A DNA stretch of 64,000 bases. It comes from UBA1413 sp964552955 (lineage in GTDB: Bacteria; Bacteroidota; Bacteroidia; Bacteroidales; Prolixibacteraceae). Shown piece after piece: positions 1-7,918 of the stretch. The stretch is from NCBI GenBank assembly GCA_964552955.1, contig CAZKIU010000002.1:62001-126000 (forward strand). The letters run 5' to 3'. Below the pieces are notes generated by a model. The model had not been told where the DNA came from. It did no database searches and saw only the letters and a program-made list of their open reading frames with translations. A program made the translations under genes and the position numbers. Numbering within the stretch: position 1 is the first letter of the stretch; each line of letters starts with the position of its first letter.

Positions 1-464
1 TTCATGCCCGGGGCAATGGCGACGCCCAGGATCTTCCCCTCTGAACCCACAGTGGTGAAGGTCAGGGCCGTCCCGAAATCAATGACCATGACAAATTCTC
101 CATATTTTGTATAGGCTGCCAGGGCGTTGGCTACCAGATCAGATCCAATTTGATAGGGATTCAGGATGCCCAGAGGGAGCCGGTCGTAGGTTTCCGGGCC
201 CAGGATCACCGGCCGCAGATCGAGGAAACTGGAGAGCATGTCGATGAACGGTTGGACCAGGGTAGGCACCACGCTGCTCAGGACCACCGACGTGATTTGC
301 CCGGGCATCACCTCGCCGTTGGTAATCAGTGTTCTGAAGATCACCTCATATTCGTCAGCTGTCTTTTCACTATCGGTTTGTATCCGCCAGTGGGCCATCC
401 ATTCTTCACCCGAATGAATCCCGAAAACAATGTTGGTATTGCCAATGTCGATAACCAGAAGCAT
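1..464 (-). CDS. coaX: Type III pantothenate kinase (3' end beyond window)
   Basis: This is the first enzyme of coenzyme A synthesis, which phosphorylates pantothenate in the cytoplasm. The minus strand opens at an ATG at 464 and reads MLLVIDIGNTNIVFG, the N-terminal acidic/phosphate motif of the ASKHA-fold type III kinases. Further on come GILNPYQIGSDLVANALAAY (the conserved substrate-binding segment) and VIDFGTALTFTTVGSEG, matching the family's D-x-GTA-x-T motif. Only about 154 of the usual ~250 codons are inside the window. No Shine-Dalgarno sequence precedes the start. A 7-bp hairpin lies just upstream. The assignment rests on three ordered family motifs and I am confident of it. Confidence 0.9.
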   Translation of the reverse strand, partial: MLLVIDIGNTNIVFGIHSGEEWMAHWRIQTDSEKTADEYEVIFRTLITNGEVMPGQITSVVLSSVVPTLVQPFIDMLSSFLDLRPVILGPETYDRLPLGILNPYQIGSDLVANALAAYTKYGEFVMVIDFGTALTFTTVGSEGKILGVAIAPGM

Positions 465-480
465 AAGCTTAAGTATTAAC

Positions 481-502
481 TGCCGGGTAACCACCCCCGG
501 CA
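481..502. other. Small perfect hairpin in the coaX 5' leader
   Basis: TGCCGGG (481-487) and CCCGGCA (496-502) form a perfect 7-bp stem with an 8-nt loop. It lies 17 nt upstream of the coaX ATG on the minus strand. No U-run follows, so it is not an obvious terminator. Function unknown. The remainder of the 180-bp gap to the next gene shows nothing I can assign. Confidence 0.4.
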
Positions 503-644
503 AAGTGTTTGAAGGTGCAAGTTTATTCAAATTTTAACCATCCCTGCCCCTGATTTTAAAATATCCATTGTTAAAATTGATTTGTAGCGGATTAGTCTAT
601 GAAAATTTTATAAATTGGTCGTTGGAATTTAAAAAGGCAATCTG

Positions 645-1145
645 ATGCAAAACTACCGTAATCCTTTGATTTTTGTGATTGAAGACAACCCGGTATACAA
701 CGACCTGGTCACCGGGATCCTTAAAAGCAAGCACTTTGACAACCTGCGTTCCTTCCGTAATCCGGAGGAGGGGCTCAGGGAGATCCAGCAGAATCCCGAC
801 ATCATAATTCTGAATTACGCCTACAGTGGTTTTACGGGGCTTGATTTGATGAAGAAGGTGCATCAGACCCGGCCGAAGGTTACTTTTATCTTCCTCAGCG
901 GCCAGAACAGTGTGGAGGTAGCCGTGAGCATCATGCGGCAGGGGGCTTTCGATTATATTGTCAAGAATGAAAAGGCCCCCGAATATGTGGTGTCGGCGAT
1001 CAGGCTGGCCATTTCGGGGGAGAAGCGGCAGAGTGTCAGGAGAGGGCTCCGCTGGGGGGCGGTCCTGCTCTTTCTGCTGATTCTTTTTCTGTTCATTGTG
1101 ATCCTTTCCCTGGGACTCTTTTCCGACCAGTTCAGATTATTCTGA
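645..1145 (+). CDS. Membrane-anchored pseudo-receiver domain protein
   Basis: A 166-residue protein with an N-terminal CheY-like receiver fold (about residues 6-125) and one C-terminal transmembrane segment (about 137-160). The receiver keeps the acidic pair E13-D14 (VIEDN), a Ser in the FLSGQ switch position and the conserved Lys in YIVKNE. The phospho-acceptor is replaced: the motif that is normally LLD reads IILNY, giving Asn at residue 57 (codon aat). It should therefore not be phosphorylated in the usual way. There is no output domain. The C-terminal anchor would hold the receiver on the cytoplasmic face of the inner membrane. It probably docks to a partner such as a kinase or secretion component, but nothing nearby identifies one. 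ATG start at 645. Confidence 0.75.
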   Translation: MQNYRNPLIFVIEDNPVYNDLVTGILKSKHFDNLRSFRNPEEGLREIQQNPDIIILNYAYSGFTGLDLMKKVHQTRPKVTFIFLSGQNSVEVAVSIMRQGAFDYIVKNEKAPEYVVSAIRLAISGEKRQSVRRGLRWGAVLLFLLILFLFIVILSLGLFSDQFRLF

Positions 1146-1188
1146 GCAGAATGCTTATTTTTCGGAGTCTTAACCAAATACTCCGGAC

Positions 1189-2634
1189 GTGAAAGCACTG
1201 CAGGTTTTCAAAAAATACAGCGCCCTGTTTTGGGCTTCAAATGTCATAGAACTCTTTGAGCGGTGGGCCTGGTATGGTTTTTACATGGGTTTTGCCCTAT
1301 ATCTGGTGAATTCTGCTGACACGGGGGCTTTGGGGTTGTCGCAGGGGCAGAAGGGAGTGATCATGGGCACGGGCTCGATGCTGCTCTATTTAATGCCGCT
1401 GTTTACGGGGGCGCTGGCCGACAAGCTGGGCTACCGGCGGATGCTCTTCCTGGCGTTCGCCCTTTATATCTCGGGCTTTTACATGATTTCCTCCTTTCGT
1501 TCCTTCGGCGGGGTCTTTTTTGCCTTTATATGGACCTGCACCGGCGGGGCTTTTTTCAAGCCCATCATCTCGGCCATGATTGCGCGGACCACCGACAAGG
1601 AGAGTTCCTCCATTGGATTCGGCATCTTTTATATGATGGTTAATATCGGTGGATTTATCGGTCCGTTCATAGCGGGGATTCTCTTGCAGCGCAGCTGGGA
1701 TTTCGTTTTTTACATGTCGATGGGGGCCATCGGGCTCAACTTCCTGATTACCTTTCTTTTCTTCCGGGACCCGGTAACGCGTGATGAGGGCCAGCCGGCG
1801 GGGAAAAGCATCCTCCAGGCCCTGCGGAATATCAGGGAGACCCTCCTCAACTGGAAATATGTACTTTTCCTGGTGATCATGGTGTTGTTCTGGACCGCCT
1901 TCAACCAGTTGTACTACTCTTTTCCGGTGTTTATAGACCACTGGGTAGACACGGCCACCCTTTACCGGGGTATTGCCGCCTTCTCTCCCGCCCTGGCTGC
2001 GGCCATAGGGACTTCTGAGGGCACCATAACGGCGGTGACCCTTTCGAGTATGGATTCCTTCTTCATCATCGTGTTCCAACTGGTGGTGTCTGCTTTTGTG
2101 ATGCGTTTCAGGCCCCTGGCGGCCATGATGGGGGGCATCCTGGTGCTGGCGGGGGGGCTTTCCCTGATGTTCAGCATGCAGAGCGGGTGGCTGATCCTGC
2201 TGGGGGTTCTCATCTTTGGCCTGGGCGAAATGGCCAGCTCCCCGAAGTTCACCGAGTACATCGGGCGCATTGCCCCCGAAGATAAAAAAGCCCTTTACAT
2301 GGGCACCTCTTTTCTGCCCGTTGCCGCCGGCCATCAGCTGGCAGGATGGCTCTCGGGAGGGATCTATGAGCGGATCTCCGATAAATACAGCCTGTTGGCT
2401 GAGGAAGTTACGCGGCGGGGGATCTCCCTTCCGGCGATATCGGAAACCTTTTCGAAAAATGACTTCTGGCAGGAGGCTGCTTCCCGCATGGGCATGGATT
2501 CGGCCCAACTGAGTCAATGGCTCTGGCAGAACTACCATCCCTGGCACATCTGGTACCTTTTCAGCGGCATCGCCCTCCTGGCCATGGTTCTGCTTTTGTT
2601 TTACGACCGCTTCATCGTTTCCGGTGATGCTTAA
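1189..2634 (+). CDS. POT/PTR-family MFS peptide transporter
   Basis: A 481-residue polytopic inner-membrane protein of the major facilitator superfamily. The first helix carries ELFERWAWYGF, which fits the ExxERFxYY proton-coupling signature of proton-dependent oligopeptide transporters. The loop GALADKLGYRRML corresponds to the MFS motif between helices 2 and 3. The likely role is proton-coupled uptake of di- or tripeptides; the exact substrate cannot be read from sequence. The frame begins with GTG at 1189 because no in-frame ATG precedes the ExxER motif, and there is no Shine-Dalgarno sequence. A large loop near residues 255-285 and another near 395-450 are longer than in minimal MFS proteins. 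It ends at a bidirectional terminator shared with the convergent oxidoreductase gene. Confidence 0.8.
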   Translation: MKALQVFKKYSALFWASNVIELFERWAWYGFYMGFALYLVNSADTGALGLSQGQKGVIMGTGSMLLYLMPLFTGALADKLGYRRMLFLAFALYISGFYMISSFRSFGGVFFAFIWTCTGGAFFKPIISAMIARTTDKESSSIGFGIFYMMVNIGGFIGPFIAGILLQRSWDFVFYMSMGAIGLNFLITFLFFRDPVTRDEGQPAGKSILQALRNIRETLLNWKYVLFLVIMVLFWTAFNQLYYSFPVFIDHWVDTATLYRGIAAFSPALAAAIGTSEGTITAVTLSSMDSFFIIVFQLVVSAFVMRFRPLAAMMGGILVLAGGLSLMFSMQSGWLILLGVLIFGLGEMASSPKFTEYIGRIAPEDKKALYMGTSFLPVAAGHQLAGWLSGGIYERISDKYSLLAEEVTRRGISLPAISETFSKNDFWQEAASRMGMDSAQLSQWLWQNYHPWHIWYLFSGIALLAMVLLLFYDRFIVSGDA

Positions 2635-2755
2635 GTGCAAAGGCTTGTCCGGTGAGGAGGGCTGTGCAGGTGCAGGAGTCCTGCAGACTCACCCTGATTC
2701 ACCGCTATGTGTCGTCACGGAGGAGAGATTCAGGTTTTGAGCGCTTATACGGCAC

Positions 2756-2794
2756 AAAAAAGGGGTTCCCGCACTGGCAGGAAACCCCTTTTTT
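2756..2794. terminator. Bidirectional intrinsic terminator
   Basis: AAAAAA (2756-2761), GGGGTTCCC, a 9-nt loop, GGAAACCCC and TTTTTT (2789-2794). The 9-bp stem has one C-A mismatch. Both strands end in a U-run, so it can stop the transporter transcript (+) and the oxidoreductase transcript (-). Confidence 0.85.
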
Positions 2795-2811
2795 AAGGTT
2801 GTTATTCCGGA

Positions 2812-4203
2812 TTATTCGTTGGCGGCTTCTCCGGCAACGGGGATGACCGCATTCTTCATGTAGCCTACGTCGCCCATGATGAAGGTGTCGGGACCCAGTT
2901 TGAGGTCGGAATTCATCATTTCCTCGAGAGTCACCTTTTTGCCGGTATAAGCTGAAACGCGGCCCATGATGGCCACCATGCAGCTCATGGCTGTGGCTTC
3001 GGCCTCATTGATCGGTTTGTCTTCGCGGATGCAGGTCACCAGGTCGATATGCTCCTGGTCATAGGGATTGACATCGACCGATTTTTTGGGTGAACCGCTT
3101 TCATCAAGCGAATAGGGGAAGCTGTAGATTTCATTGCCGGCCAGGTCGTAGATTTTGTTCTGGCAGTTGGTATAACCTTTGGTTCCGCGGATGTATTCGC
3201 TGACGTTGTTTTCGCAGCCGTTGATCTGGCGGCACATGCTGTGCATGTGCATGCCGTTGTCGTAGACAAAGTCGACCGAGAAGTTGTCGAACTGGTCGCC
3301 GGTGACGCGGCGCTGGCGGGAGCCGAAGCCCACGGCGCTGGTGGGATAGAGCCCGGTGAACCAGTTGATGACGTCGAGGTTATGGACATGTTGTTCGACG
3401 ATATGGTCGCCTGAGAGCCAGGTCCAGTTGACCCAGTCGCGGATCATGCATTCCATTTCGCTCCAGTCGGCCTGGGGGTTGCGGTGCCACAGCTTGTTCT
3501 GGTTCCAGTAGGCGTTGGCTGAGATGATATCGCCGATGGCGCCGGTGGCGACCTGTTTGTAGACCTCCACATAGTCGCGCTGGTGGTGGCGCTGGGTGCC
3601 GCAGACGACTTTCAGTCCCTGGCTGTCGGCCATCTTGGCCGAGGCCAGCACACTGCGCACGCCTGCCGGGTCAACGGCTACCGGTTTTTCCATGAAGACA
3701 TGTTTGCTGGCCTTGACGGCTGCTTCGAAATGAGCGGCCCTGAAAACCGGGGGCGTACAGAGGAGGACCACGTCGACCCCTGAATCGATTACTTTCTGGA
3801 AGGCGTCAAAACCCACGAAGCAGTTTTCTTCGGCCACCTCCACGTTGTAGTCGGCTTTAATTTTGGCTTTGCAGCCATCGATGCGGTCCTGGAAGACGTC
3901 GCCCAGGGCGGTAATGGTCACGTTGGGGCCGGCACCCAGCCAGTTGAGGGCAGCTCCGGTTCCACGGCCTCCGCAGCCTACGACTCCTGCCTTAAGAGGT
4001 TGCCCGTCGGGGGCCTTGTCCAGCAGCGGCGGAATGAAAAGCTCGTCGAGCTTCTTAAAGGGCTGCCCTGTGATCAGCGATCCTGACTTCTGGCCACCTC
4101 CCGCAGAACAGGAGACCAGGGGATTAAAACCTACCACACCAGCAGCACCTACAGCGGCTGCTCCGGTGATGAATTTCCTTCTCGAAAAATTATTATTGCT
4201 CAT
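2812..4203 (-). CDS. Gfo/Idh/MocA-family oxidoreductase, Tat-exported
   Basis: A 463-residue NAD(P)-dependent oxidoreductase-like protein. The N-terminus SRRKFITGAAAVGAAGVVG is a twin-arginine signal, followed by LVSCSAG, which could serve as a lipobox, so the protein probably acts outside the cytoplasm as a membrane-anchored or periplasmic protein. The Rossmann part starts near residue 69 with AGVVGCGGRGTGAALN. The dinucleotide-binding fold continues through VVLLCTPP and the EKP motif (HVFMEKPVAV) typical of this superfamily. The C-terminal half is the Gfo/Idh/MocA substrate domain. Exported members of this family are common in Bacteroidota; some act on glycosides with bound NAD, but the substrate here is unknown. 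It lies 32 bp downstream of the cytochrome/FGE fusion on the same strand, suggesting a two-gene transcript. Confidence 0.8.
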   Translation of the reverse strand: MSNNNFSRRKFITGAAAVGAAGVVGFNPLVSCSAGGGQKSGSLITGQPFKKLDELFIPPLLDKAPDGQPLKAGVVGCGGRGTGAALNWLGAGPNVTITALGDVFQDRIDGCKAKIKADYNVEVAEENCFVGFDAFQKVIDSGVDVVLLCTPPVFRAAHFEAAVKASKHVFMEKPVAVDPAGVRSVLASAKMADSQGLKVVCGTQRHHQRDYVEVYKQVATGAIGDIISANAYWNQNKLWHRNPQADWSEMECMIRDWVNWTWLSGDHIVEQHVHNLDVINWFTGLYPTSAVGFGSRQRRVTGDQFDNFSVDFVYDNGMHMHSMCRQINGCENNVSEYIRGTKGYTNCQNKIYDLAGNEIYSFPYSLDESGSPKKSVDVNPYDQEHIDLVTCIREDKPINEAEATAMSCMVAIMGRVSAYTGKKVTLEEMMNSDLKLGPDTFIMGDVGYMKNAVIPVAGEAANE

Positions 4204-4235
4204 AATGAAGTATTTAAAAAAAGATGTATTTATTT

Positions 4236-5783
4236 TTATTTCTTACCGGTTTTTTCGTCGAAGTCGCAGACCACCCTGAAAGAGACGTGGTTACAGTCGG
4301 AGAGCCACCATTTGCTTTTGGGCATCTGGGGGTCTGTTTTCAGCCAGGCTTCGGTTTGGGTGTGATCGCGGGCGGCACTACGTACCCAGGTGGGATCGCT
4401 TTTGAAGGTTCCCCCCCTGATGACGTGTTCCTGTCCGGTAGCCGGTCCGCGCGGGTTGGTAGCCCCATCGGTCAGGAGGCTGTAGGCATCGGGGGCATAC
4501 CAGTCGGCACAGTACTCAGCGGCATTCCCCAGCATGTTCTTCAACCCGAAGGGATTGGCCTCCACCTTGTCAGGGGTTTGGGTACGGCTCATGCTGTTGG
4601 CTTCGTAGATGATATATTGGCTGATTAAGTCGTTTTCCTTTCCGAAGAGGCGGCCGAAGAACCCCTTTTTCATGAAGTCGCGGGGTTCCCCTTCGAAGAA
4701 GTAAGGGGTTTGGGTGCCACCACGGGCTGCGAACTCCCATTCAGCCTCGGTGGGGAGGCGGTAGTTCTTGCCGGTGACCTGGGAGAGCCACTGGCAGTAG
4801 GTTTCGGCGGCGTAGTAACTCATGGTGATGGCCGGGCGGCTGCCCATGCCCCAGTTCTGATCGGGTTGACCATAGGGGGGGGTAGGGCCGGTGATGGCAT
4901 CCACCCCTTCCAGGCTCCGGGTTTGCACTGAATCGTTCAGGGCGCGTGCTCCTTCGGTATCGGTCGATCGCCCTTCGGCGGCTGTAGCCGCATAAAAGGC
5001 CAGAAACTCATCCCACGTCACCTCTGTCTCCGCCATGAAAAAGGGAGATACGGTGACCTCCCTGGCCGGTCCTTCATCTTCCTTGCGGAAAGGTTCATTT
5101 TCGGGGCTGCCCATTCGGAAGCTTCCCCCCGGAAGGGCTATCATCTTAAACGAAACGGCCGTACCGGGAATGGTCTCGGTGTAACCCTCCAGGCTGGTGA
5201 CCTGGGCCGGCTGCGTGAAGCGTTCCTGGCTGGCGGAAGCCTGACCCCCGAAACCCACGTTTTTGTCGTGTTTCCGGTTGGGATCATAGTGCCCCACATC
5301 GATATGGCAGTTCAGACAGAGCAGTTCATCTTCCTTCTGGGTGTAATAGAGATGGGCTTCCTGCCCCTCTTTGGTCAGGGTCCGCGGAAAGAGATTCTCG
5401 TGGCACTTCACGCACGATTCCTGATAGGTGAAATGCTGGGCCACCTCTACCGTCCTGCGGGCTTCCCAGTTGAATTCAGCACTGTCCTTGAAGAGAAAAC
5501 CGTATATATCCTTGGCCCCCAGTTTGATCTTTTCTGTCAGGTAACCTTCCCCCTTCGGCGGTAGATGACACTCCACACAGTCCACCTTGATCCCACTCGG
5601 CGTATCATAATGGGTGGAGCGTTTCCAGGAATTAAAAACATGAGGATGCACATGGCAGACCTCGCAGAAACCATTGGTGGAGGTAGCCTCTATTCCTTTG
5701 TGCGATAGCAGGGTAAGACCAATCCCTGCAATAAATCCGGTTAATATAAGTAGCAGAAGTTTGTTCCTGAAAAAAGAGCCCAT
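4236..5783 (-). CDS. NapC/NirT-type tetraheme cytochrome c fused to an FGE/SUMF1-fold domain
   Basis: A 515-residue two-part protein. From the ATG at 5783, residues about 8-27 form a membrane anchor. Four CxxCH haem sites follow, at C40-H44, C69-H73, C124-H128 and C156-H160, in the pattern of NapC/NirT/NrfH quinol-oxidising cytochromes. From about residue 205 comes a C-type-lectin-like FGE/SUMF1 domain (FKMIALPGGSFRMGSPENE ... RLPTEAEWEFAARGG ... GNAAEYCADWY ... VIRGGTF ... FRVVCD). The catalytic cysteine pair of true formylglycine-generating enzymes is not evident, so the domain is probably structural or ligand-binding. The longer frame would begin at a TTG at 5843 that overlaps a -7 promoter octamer, so I use the ATG. 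It probably takes electrons from quinol to an extracytoplasmic partner, perhaps the downstream Tat oxidoreductase. Confidence 0.8.
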   Translation of the reverse strand: MGSFFRNKLLLLILTGFIAGIGLTLLSHKGIEATSTNGFCEVCHVHPHVFNSWKRSTHYDTPSGIKVDCVECHLPPKGEGYLTEKIKLGAKDIYGFLFKDSAEFNWEARRTVEVAQHFTYQESCVKCHENLFPRTLTKEGQEAHLYYTQKEDELLCLNCHIDVGHYDPNRKHDKNVGFGGQASASQERFTQPAQVTSLEGYTETIPGTAVSFKMIALPGGSFRMGSPENEPFRKEDEGPAREVTVSPFFMAETEVTWDEFLAFYAATAAEGRSTDTEGARALNDSVQTRSLEGVDAITGPTPPYGQPDQNWGMGSRPAITMSYYAAETYCQWLSQVTGKNYRLPTEAEWEFAARGGTQTPYFFEGEPRDFMKKGFFGRLFGKENDLISQYIIYEANSMSRTQTPDKVEANPFGLKNMLGNAAEYCADWYAPDAYSLLTDGATNPRGPATGQEHVIRGGTFKSDPTWVRSAARDHTQTEAWLKTDPQMPKSKWWLSDCNHVSFRVVCDFDEKTGKK

Positions 5784-5840
5784 GTTCTTCACATCCTCCG
5801 GAATTCCGGTTTTGTTAAGGTTTATAAAATTTTTCAACCT

Positions 5841-5848
5841 CAAATTTA
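5841..5848 (-). promoter_or_regulatory. Putative -7 promoter element for the cytochrome/FGE gene
   Basis: The minus strand reads TAAATTTG, an exact match to the Bacteroidota TAnnTTTG -7 octamer. It lies about 58 nt upstream of the chosen ATG (5783) and argues against the alternative upstream TTG start. No TTG is seen at -33. Confidence 0.45.
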
Positions 5849-5995
5849 GTAATTTATCACAGGCTGGGTTTTGGAAGTATGGGTTTTAGGCTTATTTAGA
5901 ATCGGTATGGATTATGTAGGTCTCCCCGGAATTATCCCTGTTTTCCGTAAATTAGAGAGGAATACAGAAGCTTACCCCATCGGGGCGTATCAGGG

Positions 5996-6688
5996 ATGCG
6001 AGGTCTGGTCAATGACTTGCTGGAGTTGTTTTATCCTCCATTGTGTGTGGCTTGCGGCAGGCGGCTGGTCACCCAGGAGAGGTATCTTTGTCTACACTGT
6101 ATGGAGGATCTGCCGAGGACGCGGTTTCACGCGGATCCTGCCAACAAGGTGGCGCAATTGTTCTGGGGGCGGGTACCGGTGGAGCATGCCACGGCCTGGT
6201 TGTTTTTTCGCAAGGGAAGCCGGTACCAGCGGTTGGTTCATTATCTGAAATACAAGGGATTGAAGGAGATCGGTGATGAGATGGGGAGGCTCTTCGGGAG
6301 TGAGCTGAAGGGATCGCCCTTTGAGGAGGTGGAGGTGGTGGTACCGTTGCCCCTTCACCGGAAGAGGGAGCGGCAGCGGGGGTATAACCAGAGCGAATGG
6401 ATCGCGCGGGGGATTGCTGATTCCCTGGGGATTCCCCTTTCCGTGGGTAACCTGGTGCGGAGCCGGATCACCTCCACGCAGACCCGCAAGAACCGCTTTG
6501 AGCGGTGGCAGAATGTGGAGGGGATCTTTACGGTTCTCCGGCCGCAAGAGTATACCGGCCGCCATGTGCTGGTGGTCGATGATGTGGTGACTACAGGAGC
6601 TACCCTGGAGGCCGCCGTGGTCGCTCTCCGTGATGCAGGTTCCTCCAGGGTAAGCCTTGCCACCCTGGCCTGTGCCGAGGTGGGATAG
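5996..6688 (+). CDS. comF: ComF-family phosphoribosyltransferase-like protein
   Basis: A 230-residue protein with the two hallmarks of ComF/GntX. The N-terminal zinc-binding site uses C17-x2-C20 and C32-x2-C35 (CVACG ... CLHC). The C-terminal phosphoribosyltransferase domain has the PRPP loop VLVVDDVVTTGAT near residues 190-202. The central VPLPLHRKRERQRGYNQSE motif is also typical. ComF proteins support DNA uptake or processing during transformation in several bacteria; the biochemical activity is not settled. The gene stands alone, and its stop codon lies within a perfect 12-bp hairpin. ATG start, no clear Shine-Dalgarno sequence. Confidence 0.9.
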   Translation: MRGLVNDLLELFYPPLCVACGRRLVTQERYLCLHCMEDLPRTRFHADPANKVAQLFWGRVPVEHATAWLFFRKGSRYQRLVHYLKYKGLKEIGDEMGRLFGSELKGSPFEEVEVVVPLPLHRKRERQRGYNQSEWIARGIADSLGIPLSVGNLVRSRITSTQTRKNRFERWQNVEGIFTVLRPQEYTGRHVLVVDDVVTTGATLEAAVVALRDAGSSRVSLATLACAEVG

Positions 6689-6720
6689 GAGAGTCCTCCC
6701 GGAGGGGGCTCTCCTATCCC
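6682..6720. other. Perfect 12-bp hairpin overlapping the comF stop codon
   Basis: GGGATAGGAGAG (6682-6693) pairs exactly with CTCTCCTATCCC (6709-6720). The loop can fold further (CCTCC with GGAGG). The TAG stop of comF is inside the left arm. No U-run follows. Directly adjacent is a second small hairpin, CCTGATT (6719-6725) with AATCAGG (6735-6741). The rest of the gap up to 6909 contains a decayed copy of the comF 3' end near 6824-6851 and nothing coding. It may be a transcript-protecting 3' structure or a weak terminator. Confidence 0.55.
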
Positions 6721-6909
6721 TGATTGGGGTGGCGAATCAGGTTACCATGCATCCTTCAGAGAATGCCATGACAAGCACGTTACTCTCCTTTCCTTGCGTG
6801 AGGTGGGGCCTCAGGCTGAATATCGCCACCCTAACCTGCACCGGTATGGGAAACAGGCAAGCCAGCCCTCTTCAGGCATGCCCATCAGACGGGGGACCTA
6901 TCCCACGGC

Positions 6910-7158
6910 TTATTCTTCCGGTGATGGCAGGTTATTGGCAGCCACCACACTGATGGTGATGCCTTCCACCTCCAGGGTTTCACCGGCGCGTATCTTGGCC
7001 CGCCGGCGGTATTCGGTTGCTCCGTCGCGTTGGACCATCCCTTCATCGACCATCATCTTGGCATGGCCCCCGCTCTCACTCAGTCTGAGATATTTCAGCA
7101 GGCTGATCAGCTCGATGTATTCGCCGGTCAGCTTAAATTCCATCTTTCGTTTTATCAT
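6910..7158 (-). CDS. S4-domain RNA-binding protein
   Basis: An 82-residue protein that is essentially one S4 RNA-binding domain. LISLLKYLRLSESGGHAKMMV and EGMVQRDGATEYRRRAKIRAGETLEV follow the alphaL S4 fold seen in small YaaA/YbcJ-like proteins. The role is inferred to be binding of structured RNA such as rRNA or tRNA in the cytoplasm; the target is unknown. The start may be either the ATG at 7158 or the one at 7143 (MEFKLTG), which is where family members usually begin. It overlaps the upstream MmcQ/YjbR gene by 26 or 11 nt, so translation is probably coupled in the S66-yraN-yjbR-S4 unit. Confidence 0.8.
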   Translation of the reverse strand: MIKRKMEFKLTGEYIELISLLKYLRLSESGGHAKMMVDEGMVQRDGATEYRRRAKIRAGETLEVEGITISVVAANNLPSPEE

Positions 7159-7516
7159 TGGCGTTCAGTAGTTTCAGTTCTTCCTGTAATTTGCGTGTGA
7201 GCCCTGCCACCACGATGTGGTAGGAATCATCGATCCAGCTTTTCAGCAGGGGGGAGGGTATAGCAGAAGTATCATTGACGTTGTTCCAGTGGATATGGCT
7301 CAGATGGGAGGCCGGGGAGACACAGGTCCACTCTTCCCTCATCTCCACGATTTTGGCGGGACTGTTTTTCAGGGCGATACCGGTTTTCCCTTCCAGGTCA
7401 GCGATGCAGAAGATCTTGCCCATCACCTTGAATACCAGGGAAGTCTCATCAAAGGGAAACCCTTCACTTACCCCAGGCCGCGCCAGGCAATAATCACGGA
7501 TCTCTTCAATGTTCAT
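7133..7516 (-). CDS. MmcQ/YjbR-family protein
   Basis: A 127-residue member of the MmcQ/YjbR family (CyaY-like fold, putative DNA-binding). Family features seen are the opening MNIEEIRDYCLARPGVSEGFPFD split by a helix turn, the core VFKVMGKIFCIADLEG, the SHIHWNNV strand and the WIDDSYHIVVAGLTRK C-terminal motif. The molecular function of the family is not established. The start ATG overlaps the TGA of yraN as ATGA at 7513-7516, so translation is coupled. It sits in the middle of a tight four-gene minus-strand unit. Confidence 0.85.
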   Translation of the reverse strand: MNIEEIRDYCLARPGVSEGFPFDETSLVFKVMGKIFCIADLEGKTGIALKNSPAKIVEMREEWTCVSPASHLSHIHWNNVNDTSAIPSPLLKSWIDDSYHIVVAGLTRKLQEELKLLNANDKTKDGI

Positions 7517-7899
7517 AACAAGGTTGAATTAAAGGCATTATCGTAGTGTTCCAGGTCATAGGCATTGTTTTCGAGCAGGGTCACCAGGATGAGGTCAAAG
7601 CGGGTGTCGCCGTTCCATCCGTGGTAAAGGACCCAGGCTTCGGCGGCAGTGATGATATTTTTCATTTTCTGAGGGGAGATGGCGTCGGTAGGGTGGGCAA
7701 ATCCTTCCCCTTCACGGGAGCGGACTTCTACGATGACTACCTCCTCTCCGTCACGGGCCACGATGTCCAGTTCCAGGTGGCTGATCCGCCAGTTGGTATC
7801 CAGGATTTCATACCCCTTCGTCTCGAGGTAGGCCCTGGCGATGTGTTCGGCGGAATCGCCCGTCGCCCGGGTCGAAGGCCTGTTCTTCCCTTTCAACAT
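7513..7899 (-). CDS. yraN: YraN family (UPF0102) nuclease-fold protein
   Basis: A 128-residue UPF0102 protein. It carries the restriction-endonuclease-like core of the family: GDSAEHIARAYLETKGYEIL, NWRISHLELDIVARDG, then VVIVEVRSREGEGF. The acidic residues in ELDIVARDG and the EVR motif correspond to the predicted PD-(D/E)xK metal site. Function is unproven; a role in DNA processing is often proposed. It starts with ATG at 7899, lies 19 bp downstream of the S66 peptidase gene and overlaps the following gene by 4 nt. Confidence 0.9.
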   Translation of the reverse strand: MLKGKNRPSTRATGDSAEHIARAYLETKGYEILDTNWRISHLELDIVARDGEEVVIVEVRSREGEGFAHPTDAISPQKMKNIITAAEAWVLYHGWNGDTRFDLILVTLLENNAYDLEHYDNAFNSTLL

Positions 7900-7918
7900 G
7901 GTTGAGGTTTAGAATTTT

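Noticed and set aside
1390..2640. 416-codon open frame on the minus strand
   Set aside because: It is antisense to the POT transporter, lacks any hydrophobic or domain pattern of its own, and follows the codon bias of the sense gene.
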